Source: Marinibaculum sp040216765 (lineage in GTDB: Bacteria; Pseudomonadota; Alphaproteobacteria; Ferrovibrionales; Ferrovibrionaceae). From it: DNA of 64,000 bases. Made by a program: the position numbers and the translations under genes. The notes beneath the pieces were generated by a model. The model had not been told where the DNA came from, made no database searches, and was given only the letters and a program-made list of their open reading frames with translations. The stretch spans positions 1 to 64,000 of the forward strand of contig JAVJON010000006.1 of the NCBI GenBank assembly GCA_040216765.1, in the 5' to 3' direction. Positions 1-8,346 of this stretch are shown here, in pieces. Position 1 is the stretch's first letter. Each line of letters begins with the position of its first letter.

Positions 1-342
1 GTTCTCCGGCCTCATGCGTTCTATAGCTTCGTCATGCGCGGGCTTGTCCCGGTCGCCGGGCGATGCCCGGCAACCCATCGCGCCGCACCTCAATAAGATC
101 AGGCCATTATTGAACCTGGCGGCACCATGGACCACCGCGACGCGCGCGGTGGTGACGATTGCGGGAACGCAAGGACATCCGTGTCCAGCGTCAGCGGTTG
201 GTCCCGCAAGCCCGGCAAAGTCGCGGCCTTGAGCGAATGCCGGCCATGCTCAACCGGACAACCGTGGGACAGGCCCGCGGGTGGCGAGGGGCGACCGGCC
301 TCTCAGCGGTCGTCAGCGCATCGCCCATCCGTTCCCAGGTTC
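1..342. repeat. Gene-free region with degenerate REP-like palindromes
   Basis: No convincing coding frame is seen before the TetR gene. The stretch contains palindromic pieces of the form CGTCA...GGGCTTGTCCC and ATGGACCACCGCGAC...GGTGGTGACG, preceded by a TATTGAACCTGG-like phrase. The same phrases recur near 5.73 kb and 34.9 kb, so this looks like an eroded member of a dispersed palindromic repeat family. Confidence 0.5.
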
Positions 343-1017
343 TCACCGCCGCAGGGCATATTCCAGGACCAGCTGCGTGACATGGGCCAGCCAACCGTCG
401 CGTGCGGTGACGGTGTCCAGGTCGCGGGCCAGGTAGTTCGACAGGGTCCAGCGGTTGGACAGATAGAAATAGAGCAGCCCGGAAAAGGTCAGGAACAGGT
501 CGCCGGCCGTCACGTCCCGGCGGAACAGCCCCGCGGCGATGCCGCGCTGCAGCAGGTCCTCCAGGATCCGCATCTTCGGCGAGGCGATGCTGCGGATCGC
601 CTCGGACTCGCGCAGATGGGCAGCCTTGTAGAGGTTTTCCGTCGCCAGCAGGCCCAGGAATTCCGGATTGTCCTGATAGTAGTGCCAGGTGAAGCTGATC
701 AGGGCTTTCAGGGCGTCCCGCGGGTCCAGCCGGTCGAGTTCCAGCGCCTGCTCCGCCTCCGCCTGGCGCTGGTACAGATGCTCCAGCGCCGCCACATAGA
801 GCCCCTGCTTGCTGCCGAAATAATAGTACAGGCTGCGTTCGTTGGAATTGGCGCGCTGTGCGATCCGGTCGGTCCGTGCGCCGCCGAAGCCGGCGCTGGC
901 GAATTCCTGGATGCCGGCTTCCAGCAGGGCCGCGCGGGTCACCGCCGGGGCCCGCTCGCCCTTCCTGCGGGGCTTCGTCGCCCGCCCTGCCTGTGCTGCT
1001 GCCTTGCCTGCCGGCAT
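343..1017 (-). CDS. TetR/AcrR family transcriptional regulator
   Basis: A 224-residue protein. Residues 1-25 are a basic linker. A TetR helix-turn-helix follows at about residues 27-75, with the hallmark SLYYYFGSKQGLY just after the recognition helix. The rest is a helical ligand-binding domain of normal length, which in this family binds small molecules and dimerises. The ATG is preceded by GGGGAG at a good distance. It is transcribed divergently from the DeoR gene across about 170 bases. Its target and ligand are not visible; autoregulation through the shared intergenic region is likely but inferred. Confidence 0.88.
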   Translation of the reverse strand: MPAGKAAAQAGRATKPRRKGERAPAVTRAALLEAGIQEFASAGFGGARTDRIAQRANSNERSLYYYFGSKQGLYVAALEHLYQRQAEAEQALELDRLDPRDALKALISFTWHYYQDNPEFLGLLATENLYKAAHLRESEAIRSIASPKMRILEDLLQRGIAAGLFRRDVTAGDLFLTFSGLLYFYLSNRWTLSNYLARDLDTVTARDGWLAHVTQLVLEYALRR

Positions 1018-1029
1018 CGCGCTCCCCAG

Positions 1030-1049
1030 AATATCAGTGAATACTTACA
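1030..1049. promoter_or_regulatory. Imperfect palindrome in front of the TetR gene
   Basis: GTGAATACTTAC, about 20 bases upstream of the TetR start, matches its reverse complement at 8 of 12 positions. Position and size suit a TetR self-operator, but the symmetry is weak, so this is only a candidate. Confidence 0.25.
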
Positions 1050-1085
1050 TAAAGGGGCGGCCGTCGTCCATACCGGCCGGATGTG

Positions 1086-1107
1086 CGTTCGAACATTCGA
1101 ATGTCAG
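1086..1107. promoter_or_regulatory. Candidate DeoR-type operator with TTCGAA boxes
   Basis: Two TTCGAA hexamers lie 2 bases apart (1088-1093 and 1096-1101), and CATTCGAATG is a perfect palindrome. The reverse strand carries ATGTTCG, the half-site of GlpR-type DeoR operators. It lies about 90 bases before the DeoR gene that heads the transporter operon, so autoregulation of the operon is a reasonable inference. Confidence 0.42.
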
Positions 1108-1189
1108 AAAACCGTCACCGATCGGTACCCAGGGCTGTAACAAACCGCACCTAGAACCGCGGCCTGGATCGATCGGACGCGGAACCGCC

Positions 1190-1978
1190 GTGCAGGCCAC
1201 TTCTCTCTCCCCCAGACAGGTCGACATCGTCGAGCGGGTACGCACCCTGGGCTTCCAGTCCACTGCCGCCCTGGCGGTGCGCTTCGCCGTCACCGAGCAG
1301 ACGATCCGGCGCGACGTCAACGACCTGTGCCGGCACGGCCTGCTGCGCCGGCGGCATGGCGGCGTGGAGCTGCCCGCGCCGAACCTGAACCTGGGGATCG
1401 AGCAGCGCCGCATCCTGCAGTTCGCGGCAAAGGACAGGGTCGCCAGGCTCGCGGCATCGCAGATCCCGCAGGGTGCCTCGCTGGCGGTCAGCATCGGCAC
1501 CACGCCGGAGATCGTCCTGCGCCACCTGAAGCATTGTCGCGGCCTGCGCGTGGTGACCAACAGCATGGCGGCCGCGATGACCGCCCTGGGACTGCCGGAA
1601 GCGGAGGTCACCATGGCGGGCGGGCGGGTCCGGCCCGAGGGCTGGGACGTGCTGGGCGACCAGGCGGAGCGGATGTTCGCCGCGCACAAGGTGGATATCG
1701 GCCTGTTCGGCGTCGGCGGCGTGGATGGCGACGGCTGCCTCCTGGATTTCGCGGAGGAGGAGATCCGTGTCCGTGCGGCGATCGCCGCCAATTGCCGGAC
1801 CCGCTTCCTGGTGCTGGATCACAGCAAGTTCGGCCGGCCCGCCCATGTCCGCGGCGGCACCATCGCCGATGCCGACCTGGTGTTCTGCGATCGCAGCCCG
1901 CCGCAGCCGATCGTGGCGCAGCTTGCGGCGGCGGGGCGCGCGCTCCTGGTCGCCGACGCTGCCGGGGGGATGGCATGA
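1190..1978 (+). CDS. DeoR/GlpR family transcriptional regulator
   Basis: A 262-residue protein from the GTG at 1190, chosen because the DeoR helix-turn-helix begins about 8 residues in (residues 8-57, with TIRRDVNDL and the RRRHGG turn). The DeoRC sensor domain fills the rest, with a sugar-phosphate-binding type IGTTPE loop and TNS. The family senses phosphorylated sugars or polyols and usually represses the adjacent catabolic or uptake operon. Its stop overlaps the start of the ABC ATPase gene (ATGA), so it is the first gene of the ugp-like operon and probably its repressor. The effector is unknown. Confidence 0.88.
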   Translation: MQATSLSPRQVDIVERVRTLGFQSTAALAVRFAVTEQTIRRDVNDLCRHGLLRRRHGGVELPAPNLNLGIEQRRILQFAAKDRVARLAASQIPQGASLAVSIGTTPEIVLRHLKHCRGLRVVTNSMAAAMTALGLPEAEVTMAGGRVRPEGWDVLGDQAERMFAAHKVDIGLFGVGGVDGDGCLLDFAEEEIRVRAAIAANCRTRFLVLDHSKFGRPAHVRGGTIADADLVFCDRSPPQPIVAQLAAAGRALLVADAAGGMA

Positions 1979-3105
1979 ACGGCATGCCTGCGGGCCGCAT
2001 CGGCGGCGGCGAGGTCGAAGTGCGGGAGCTGGCGCGGCGCTGGGGCGATACCGCCGCGCTGGACGGTATCTCCTTCACCGCGGAGGCGGGCCGCTTCACC
2101 GTGCTGCTCGGCCCCTCCGGCTGCGGCAAGTCGACCACCCTGCGGCTGGTGGCCGGCATCGACACGGCCAGCGCAGGCAGCATCCGCATCGGCGGCCGCG
2201 ACGTGACCGCCGCGCCGCCGGCGGCGCGCGGCATCGCCATGGTGTTCCAGTCCTATGCCCTGTTCCCCCATCTGGACGTGGCGGAGAACATCCTGTTCGG
2301 GCTGAAGGTGCGCGGCACGCCCCGGGCGGAGCGCCAGGCGCGGCTGGCACGCACCGCAACGCTCCTGGGACTGGAAGGGCTGCTGGGACGAAAGCCGTCG
2401 CAGCTCTCCGGCGGGCAGCAGCAGCGGGTGGCGCTGGGCCGGGCGATCATCGCCGAGCAGCCGGTCTGCCTGATGGACGAACCGCTGTCGAACCTCGATG
2501 CCAAGCTGCGGCACGAGATGCGGATCGAGATCCGGGCGCTGCAGCGCAAGCTGGGCATCACGATGCTCTACGTGACCCACGACCAGGCCGAGGCGATCGC
2601 CATGGCCGACCGCATCGTGCTGCTGCATGACGGGCGGATCGCGCAGGACGCGGCCCCGCAGCAGATCTATGGCGCCCCGGCCAGCCTGACCGTCGCGCGC
2701 TTCATCGGCACGCCGCCGATGAACCTGCTCCACCTGGCGCCGGGCCCCGGGGGGCATGCGATCCGCGGCATGACGCAGCCGGTCCTGCGCCTGCCGGTGG
2801 CGGGGCCGCTGATCCTGGGTTTGCGGCCGGAGGAGGTCGCGCCGGTCGCCGTCGGCGGCCTGCCGGCCACGGTCGAGGGCCTGGAATATCTCGGCGCCGA
2901 CAGCCTGGTCGACTGCCGCCTGGGCAGCGAGCGGCTGACCCTGCGCCTGCCTGGCGCGGCGCCGCTGCCGCCGGGCGGAACGGTGCGGCTGGGCTGGCCG
3001 CCGGCGGCAATGCACCTGTTCGACGAGACGACAGGCGAACGGCTGCACGCGCTTTCCGACGCGGCCGCCGGCATGGCGGCCGCCTGGGAGGAATGCGCCG
3101 GCTGA
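1975..3105 (+). CDS. CUT1 ABC transporter ATPase (UgpC/MsmX-like)
   Basis: A 376-residue ATPase that powers sugar or glycerol-3-phosphate import at the inner membrane. It has Walker A GPSGCGKST (46-54), the Q-loop in MVFQSYALFPH, the signature LSGGQQQR (144-151), Walker B VCLMDEP (164-170) and the H-loop histidine at 202. A C-terminal TOBE region with LGLRPEEV follows, as in UgpC/MalK. The ATGA overlap with the DeoR gene indicates translational coupling. The binding protein and two permeases follow on the same strand. Substrate cannot be read from the ATPase. Confidence 0.92.
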   Translation: MNGMPAGRIGGGEVEVRELARRWGDTAALDGISFTAEAGRFTVLLGPSGCGKSTTLRLVAGIDTASAGSIRIGGRDVTAAPPAARGIAMVFQSYALFPHLDVAENILFGLKVRGTPRAERQARLARTATLLGLEGLLGRKPSQLSGGQQQRVALGRAIIAEQPVCLMDEPLSNLDAKLRHEMRIEIRALQRKLGITMLYVTHDQAEAIAMADRIVLLHDGRIAQDAAPQQIYGAPASLTVARFIGTPPMNLLHLAPGPGGHAIRGMTQPVLRLPVAGPLILGLRPEEVAPVAVGGLPATVEGLEYLGADSLVDCRLGSERLTLRLPGAAPLPPGGTVRLGWPPAAMHLFDETTGERLHALSDAAAGMAAAWEECAG

Positions 3106-3176
3106 CCGGCCGGCGCGATGGAGGCCGCCGGCAGTGCCGGCGGCGAAACGACAGGGTTGAGAGAGGATCGAGACCG

Positions 3177-4478
3177 ATGAGGCATTTCAGCAAGCGGCTG
3201 GGGCAGGGCGCCCTGGCGGCCGGCCTGGCATTGGCGATGTCCGGCGGGTTGTCCGGCACGGCCCAGGCGACCGACCTGCAGTTCTTCTTTCCCGTGGCCG
3301 TCGGCGGCAAGGCGGCCGAGACGATCCAGGGGCTGACCGACGCCTATCTGGCGCAGCATCCGGAGGTGAAGATCGATGCGGTCTATGCCGGCAGCTACCA
3401 GGACACCATCACCAAGACCCTGACGGCGGTGCGCGGCGGCGAGCCGCCGCAGCTTTCGGTGATCCTGGCGGTCGACATGTTCACCCTGATCGAGGAGGAC
3501 GCCATTGCGGCGTTCGAGGACCTGGCGACCAGCGAGGCGGAGAAGGCCTGGCTGACCTCGTTCTATCCGGCCTTCATGGAGAACAGCCGCACCGGGGGCA
3601 AGACCTATGGCATCCCGTTCCAGCGCTCCACGCCCGTGCTGTACTGGAACAAGGCGGCCTTCGAGGCGGCCGGCCTGGACCCCGAGGTGCCGCCGGCCAC
3701 CTGGGACGAGATGGTGGCGTTCGGCAAGAAGCTGACGAAGCGCGATGCCTCCGGCAACGTCACGCAGTGGGGCGTGCGGATCCCGTCCTCCGGCTTCCCG
3801 TACTGGCTGTTCCAGGGCCTGACCACGCAGAACGGCGTGATCCTGGCCAACGATGCGGGCAACAGGACCAATTTCGACGACCCGAAGGTGGTCGAGGCGC
3901 TGCAGTTCCTGGTCGACCTGTCCGGCAAGTACGAGGTGATGGCGCCGGGCATCATCGAATGGGGCACCACGCCGAAGGCCTTCTTCGAGGGCGAGACGGC
4001 GATGATGTGGACCACGACCGGCAACCTGACGAACGTGCGCGCCAATGCGCCCTTCCCGTTCGGTGTCGCCATGCTGCCGGCCCATGAGCGCCGCGGCGCG
4101 CCGACCGGCGGCGGCAATTTCTACATCTTCAACGAATCCAGCGACGAACAGAAGAAGGCCTCGCTGGACTTCATCCGGTGGATCACCGCGCCGGAGCAGG
4201 CGGCGAAATGGACCATCGCGACCGGCTATGTCGCGCCGCGGCCCGACGCCTGGGAGACGCCGGAGATGCAGGCCTATGTGAAGGACTTCCCGCCCGCGCT
4301 GGTCGCCCGCGACCAGCTCGAATTCGCGGTGGCGGAGCTCTCCACCTACCAGAACCAGCGCATCACGCAGATCCTGAACGACGCGCTGGAGGCGGCGATC
4401 ACCGGCGGCAAGACGCCGGAGGCGGCGCTGCAGGAGGCGCAGGCAAAGGCCGAGGCGATCCTGAAGGCCTATCGCTGA
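3177..4478 (+). CDS. Extracellular solute-binding protein, UgpB-like
   Basis: A 433-residue periplasmic binding protein of family 1. The ATG at 3177 starts a Sec signal peptide, cleaved near AQA|TD (residue 31). The mature protein follows the UgpB pattern closely (STPVLYWNKAAFEAAGLDP, the motif around a TTTGNLTN phrase, GGGNFYIF). UgpB of Escherichia coli binds sn-glycerol-3-phosphate and diesters. The similarity suggests a glycerol-phosphate or sugar ligand, but the binding residues were not verified. It sits second in the transporter set, between the ATPase and the permeases. Confidence 0.88.
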   Translation: MRHFSKRLGQGALAAGLALAMSGGLSGTAQATDLQFFFPVAVGGKAAETIQGLTDAYLAQHPEVKIDAVYAGSYQDTITKTLTAVRGGEPPQLSVILAVDMFTLIEEDAIAAFEDLATSEAEKAWLTSFYPAFMENSRTGGKTYGIPFQRSTPVLYWNKAAFEAAGLDPEVPPATWDEMVAFGKKLTKRDASGNVTQWGVRIPSSGFPYWLFQGLTTQNGVILANDAGNRTNFDDPKVVEALQFLVDLSGKYEVMAPGIIEWGTTPKAFFEGETAMMWTTTGNLTNVRANAPFPFGVAMLPAHERRGAPTGGGNFYIFNESSDEQKKASLDFIRWITAPEQAAKWTIATGYVAPRPDAWETPEMQAYVKDFPPALVARDQLEFAVAELSTYQNQRITQILNDALEAAITGGKTPEAALQEAQAKAEAILKAYR

Positions 4479-4552
4479 AGCAGGTGCGGGCCGGCGGCAC
4501 CCGCCGCCGGCCCGGCAATGCTGGATGACAATGCCGTTCGCACCCTCCACAG

Positions 4553-4647
4553 CGTCATCCTCGGCCCCCGGGCCGAGGATCCATTCCGCCATCTCCGCGG
4601 CGCCCCGCCACTTGCGGAATGGGTCCTCGGGTCAGGCCCGAGGACGA
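4553..4647. repeat. REP-like paired palindromes inside the ABC operon
   Basis: Two palindromes, CCTCGGCCCCCGGGCCGAGG (4559-4578) and CCTCGGGTCAGGCCCGAGG (4625-4643), are themselves arranged as an inverted pair with CATTCCGC and GCGGAATG at their inner edges. They lie between the binding-protein and first permease genes. Such elements often act in mRNA stabilisation or partial termination within operons; that role is inferred here. Confidence 0.7.
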
Positions 4648-4673
4648 CGGCGGTTCGTTGCCGAGGCAGTCCC

Positions 4674-5549
4674 ATGACCGCGCGCCGCGCATGGGTCTAC
4701 GCCTGGCTGTTCCTCGGCCCGGCGCTGATCCCGCTGATCGCCTTCACCCATTATCCGGCGGCGATCACCCTGTGGGACAGCTTCTTCTCCACCCCGCGGG
4801 GGCGCCGCCCGGCGGAGTTCGTGGGGCTGGAGAACTACGACAGGCTGCTGTCCGACGGGGTGTTCTGGCAGGTGCTGGGCAATAATGCCTGGTACGCGCT
4901 GCTGACCATTCCGCTGTCGATCGGGCTGGCCCTGGCCATGGCGCTGTGGGTGAACGGCCGGCTGCGGGGCCGCGGCTTCCTGCGCATGGCCTATTTCACC
5001 CCGACCGTGCTGCCGCTGATCGCGGTGGCGAACATCTGGATGTTCTTCTACACGCCCGGCTTCGGGCTGATCGACCAGCTGCGCGGCCTGTTCGGCCTGG
5101 CGCAGTGGAACTGGCTCGGCGATCCGGCGACGGCCCTCAACGCCCTGATCGTCGTGGCGGTGTGGAAGGAGGCCGGCTTCTTCATGATCTTCTACCTGGC
5201 CGCATTGCAGACCATGCCGCCCGACCTGCGCGCGGCCGCGGCGATCGAGGGGGCCAGCCGCTGGACCTTCTTCCGGCGGGTGACCTTTCCGCTGCTGATG
5301 CCGACCACCCTGTTCGTCCTGGTCAACGCGATGATCAATGCGATCCGGCTGGTGGACCATGTCTTCGTGATGACCGAGGGCGGGCCCGACAATGCCACCG
5401 CGCTGCTGCTGTTCTATGTCTACGAGACGGCGTTCCGGTTCTGGGACACCGCCTATGCCGCAACCCTGACGGTGGTCATCCTGGCGATCCTGGGGGTCAC
5501 CGCGATCGGCCAGTTCGTGGTGCTGGACCGGCGGGTGCATTACCGGTGA
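4674..5549 (+). CDS. CUT1 ABC transporter permease (UgpA-like)
   Basis: A 291-residue inner-membrane permease with about six hydrophobic segments. The cytoplasmic EAA loop is visible as AAAIEGASRWTFFRRVTFPLL, the surface that docks onto the ATPase. The start MTARRAWVYAWLFLGPAL is chosen because the first membrane helix follows immediately. It forms a heterodimer with the second permease of this operon, by analogy with UgpA-UgpE. A REP-like element separates it from the binding protein. Confidence 0.9.
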   Translation: MTARRAWVYAWLFLGPALIPLIAFTHYPAAITLWDSFFSTPRGRRPAEFVGLENYDRLLSDGVFWQVLGNNAWYALLTIPLSIGLALAMALWVNGRLRGRGFLRMAYFTPTVLPLIAVANIWMFFYTPGFGLIDQLRGLFGLAQWNWLGDPATALNALIVVAVWKEAGFFMIFYLAALQTMPPDLRAAAAIEGASRWTFFRRVTFPLLMPTTLFVLVNAMINAIRLVDHVFVMTEGGPDNATALLLFYVYETAFRFWDTAYAATLTVVILAILGVTAIGQFVVLDRRVHYR

Positions 5550-5574
5550 GGGGGGAGGCGCCGCTCCCCCAGCC

Positions 5575-5780
5575 GTCATTCCGGGCCTTGAGCCTGGAAT
5601 CCATTCCGCAAGCCGCGCAGCGCCTCGGGGCTGGCGGCTGGCATCGACCGTCCCCCCTCGTCACTCGCGGACTTGTTCCGCGAGTCCATCGTGCAGTTGC
5701 CCAGCAGTCGCAGGCACGTTGCTGCACCATTGAAACAGGCCCGGCGATGGACCCGCGGGACAAGCCCGCGGGTGACGCAC
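5575..5780. repeat. Cluster of three REP-like palindromes
   Basis: Between the two permease genes lie three related palindromes: one built on ATTCCGGGCC...GGCCTGGAAT-type arms (5575-5610), one on CTCGCGGACTTGTTCCGCGAG (about 5662-5684) and one on ACCCGCGGGACAAGCCCGCGGGT (5751-5773). Each is bounded by CGTCA or its complement and ATCCAT-like ends. The family recurs at 34.6-35.3 kb and 50.4-50.8 kb. Confidence 0.65.
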
Positions 5781-5802
5781 GGGCGGCAGGCGATCACTTG
5801 TC

Positions 5803-6624
5803 ATGAACCGCGCCCGCTTCGACATCGACCGGGCGCTGAACCTCGCGGGCGCCTGGCTGCTGGCCCTGCTCTGGGTCGCGCCGCTCGCCTATGCGGTCTG
5901 GACCGCGTTTCATCCGGGCGCCTGGTCGACCCGCTTCGACCCGATGGCGCCGCTCACCCTGGAGAACTTCGTCCATGCCTGGCAGGCGGCGCCCTTCGCC
6001 CGCTATTTCCTGAACTCCGTCCTGCTGGTCACGTCGATCCTCGTGGGGCAGTTCGTGCTCTGCACCCTGGCCGCCTTCGCCTTCGCGCGGTTCCGCTTCC
6101 CGGGCCGCGACCTGCTGTTCGTCGCGGTGCTGCTGCAGCTGATGATCCTGCCGGACATTCTGATCGTGGAAAACTACCAGACCATGCGCGCCCTGGGCCT
6201 GGTCGACACGATCCTGGCGATCGGCCTGCCCTACATGGCCTCGGCGTTCGGCATCTTCCTGCTGCGCCAGACCTTCCTGACCGTCCCGCGGGAACTGGAC
6301 GATGCCGCCCGGGTGGAGGGCGCGGGCTTCCTGCAGCTCCTGTGGAAGGTCTATGTCCCGCTGGCGGCGCCGACCTACCTGGCCTATGGCCTGGTTTCGG
6401 TCAGCCACCACTGGAACAACTTCCTGTGGCCGCTGATCATCACCAACTCGGTGGAGACCCGCCCGGTCACTGTCGGCCTGTCGGTCTTCGCCGCGACCGA
6501 CCAGGGGGTCGACTGGTCGGTGATCACCTCCGCCACATTGATGACGGCCGGCCCGCTGCTGGTCGCCTTCCTGCTGTTCCAGCGCCAGTTCGTGCAGAGC
6601 TTCATGCGGGCCGGCGTGAAGTGA
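5803..6624 (+). CDS. CUT1 ABC transporter permease (UgpE-like)
   Basis: A 273-residue permease with six predicted membrane segments, the first at about residues 14-33 (LAGAWLLALLWVAPLAYAVW). The EAA loop reads DDAARVEGAGFLQLLWKVYVP. It pairs with the upstream permease to form the channel of the UgpABCE-like importer. It is the last gene of the operon and ends 6 bases from the convergent msrB stop codon, so the two transcripts must meet here. Confidence 0.9.
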   Translation: MNRARFDIDRALNLAGAWLLALLWVAPLAYAVWTAFHPGAWSTRFDPMAPLTLENFVHAWQAAPFARYFLNSVLLVTSILVGQFVLCTLAAFAFARFRFPGRDLLFVAVLLQLMILPDILIVENYQTMRALGLVDTILAIGLPYMASAFGIFLLRQTFLTVPRELDDAARVEGAGFLQLLWKVYVPLAAPTYLAYGLVSVSHHWNNFLWPLIITNSVETRPVTVGLSVFAATDQGVDWSVITSATLMTAGPLLVAFLLFQRQFVQSFMRAGVK

Positions 6625-6630
6625 GCGGGC

Positions 6631-7074
6631 CTATTCGGCGGCGTCCTCCGCGCTTTCCTTCAGGGCCTGTTCCGGGGTGACGTCCTGGTCCAGCTGCATC
6701 GCCGTGCCGTTCATGCAGTAGCGCAGCCCGGTCGGTGCCGGGCCGTCCTCGAAGACATGGCCCAGATGGGCGTCGCAGGCGGCACAGAGGACCTCGGTGC
6801 GGGTCATGAAGAAGCTGCGGTCGCTCTTGGTCGCCACATTCTCCTCGGCGATCGGCGCGGTGAAGCTGGGCCATCCGGTGCCGGAATCGAACTTCGTGTC
6901 CGAGGCGAAGAGCGGCGTGCCGCAGCAGATGCAGCGATAGACGCCGGGTGCCTTGCTGTCCCAGTTCGGCCCGGTGAAGGCCCGTTCGGTGCCGTGCTTG
7001 CGGGCGACCTTGTACTGCTCCGGGGTGAGCAGCGCGCGCCACTCCTCGTCGGAACGGTGGATGCGATTGACCAT
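6631..7074 (-). CDS. msrB: Peptide-methionine (R)-S-oxide reductase MsrB
   Basis: A 147-residue cytoplasmic repair enzyme that reduces methionine-R-sulfoxide in proteins using thioredoxin. Two CxxC zinc sites are visible (C48-C51 and C97-C100). GTGWPSF is at 65-71, and the catalytic cysteine is C120 in RYCMNG. The length is that of the stand-alone enzyme and there is no signal peptide. It converges with the permease gene and lies downstream of a NUDIX gene on the same strand. Confidence 0.96.
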   Translation of the reverse strand: MVNRIHRSDEEWRALLTPEQYKVARKHGTERAFTGPNWDSKAPGVYRCICCGTPLFASDTKFDSGTGWPSFTAPIAEENVATKSDRSFFMTRTEVLCAACDAHLGHVFEDGPAPTGLRYCMNGTAMQLDQDVTPEQALKESAEDAAE

Positions 7075-7099
7075 GGGTGCCTCCTGTCAGGATGCCGCC

Positions 7100-7591
7100 T
7101 CAGCGGGCATGGGCGTGATCGGCGTCACCGGTAATCTTGGCGTTGTTGATGTGCAGGAAAAGGGCAAAAGCGTCGTAGGGCACGACACGCAGGTCCTGCA
7201 GGATCGCCTGGGGGCTGTGGGCGGCCACCGCGCGCCCCTCGCCCAGGACCAGATCGGCGGGATCGTCGGTCGGCAGGGTGACCTCGTAGAAGTCGCGCGG
7301 CATCGTCTCGAGTCCGGCAAAGGCGAAGTCGAAGGTCAGCCGCATGAAATAGCGATAGCTGGCCGGCGGCGTCCCCAGTTCCTCGGTCAGTTCGCGAACC
7401 AGCGCCTGCTCCGGCGTCTCGCCGGCCTCGATGGCGCCGCCGAACAGCCCCCAATGGTCCGGGTACCAGATGCCCGGGATGTCGTCCCGCAACTGCAGCA
7501 GGTAGCGGGCATCGGGCAGCCGCACCAGGGCGGCCACTGCCGGCCGCGGCACCAGCGGCAGCGGTGCGTCGACAAAGGCATGATCGGGCAT
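7100..7591 (-). CDS. NUDIX hydrolase
   Basis: A 163-residue protein with a complete NUDIX box (G-AIEAG-ETPEQAL-VRELTEELG), which binds divalent metal and hydrolyses nucleoside-diphosphate-linked substrates. The ATG at 7591 (MPDHAFVD) is preferred over the one 11 codons upstream because an AGG-containing ribosome site precedes it and the extra residues are a basic run. LFGGAIE and WYPDHWGLFGG resemble enzymes acting on sugar nucleotides, but the substrate is not determinable. Confidence 0.85.
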   Translation of the reverse strand: MPDHAFVDAPLPLVPRPAVAALVRLPDARYLLQLRDDIPGIWYPDHWGLFGGAIEAGETPEQALVRELTEELGTPPASYRYFMRLTFDFAFAGLETMPRDFYEVTLPTDDPADLVLGEGRAVAAHSPQAILQDLRVVPYDAFALFLHINNAKITGDADHAHAR

Positions 7592-7796
7592 CGGGGACCT
7601 CGAGCGGGCGGGACGGGCAGGCAAGCAGGTGTGTTAGAGCATCATGCCGCCGACGGGTCGAGCGCGACGGTCGCCGCCCCGTTCGCCCCGGGGCGGGCAA
7701 TCGGGGATTGATCCCGCAGCCCCGACGGGACCATAACCGGACCTGTCGCGGCGCGGGGGCCGCCGTTTCGTTGCAAACCAACGCAGAAGGCCTGAA

Positions 7797-8342
7797 ATGA
7801 CAGAACCGCAGGATGTCCTCGACTTCTGGTTCGCGCCGGATGTGGTCGCATTGCATTGGAAGAAGGATCCGGATTTCGACGAGCGGATCCGCGCGCGCTT
7901 CGGTGCCGCACATGCGGATGCCGCGGCGGGGCGCCTGGACCATTGGCGGTCGACGGCAGACGGCGCGCTGGCGCTGCTGATCCTGCTGGACCAGTTCAGC
8001 CGCAACCTGTTCCGCGACAGCCCGAAGGCCTATGCCTGCGATGCGGAGGCCCGCCAGATCGCCTTCGACGCCCTGGCGCGTGGCCTGGACCTGAAGGTGG
8101 CGCAGGACCGCCGGCATTTCTTCTACCTGCCGCTGGAACATTCCGAGGATCCCGCGCATCAGGACCGCTGCGTCGAACTGATGCGCAGCCGCACCGGCGA
8201 CCAGAACTTCGTGGACTATGCCAAGGCGCACCAGCGCATCGTCGCCCGCTTCGGTCGTTTTCCGCACCGCAACGCGGTGCTGGGCCGGGTCTCGACCGCG
8301 GAGGAGGAGGCCTTCCTGCTGGAACCCAACTCGTCGTTCTGA
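7797..8342 (+). CDS. DUF924 family protein
   Basis: A 181-residue soluble, mostly helical protein. Family marks are the opening VLDFWF, LILLDQFSRNLFR (about 60-73), FFYLPLEHSED and the C-terminal RFGRFPHRNAVLGR. These identify DUF924, a widespread family with a TPR-like fold and no established biochemical role. It stands alone, divergent from the NUDIX gene and ending 4 bases from the convergent LysM gene. Confidence 0.9.
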   Translation: MTEPQDVLDFWFAPDVVALHWKKDPDFDERIRARFGAAHADAAAGRLDHWRSTADGALALLILLDQFSRNLFRDSPKAYACDAEARQIAFDALARGLDLKVAQDRRHFFYLPLEHSEDPAHQDRCVELMRSRTGDQNFVDYAKAHQRIVARFGRFPHRNAVLGRVSTAEEEAFLLEPNSSF

Positions 8343-8346
8343 CCGC

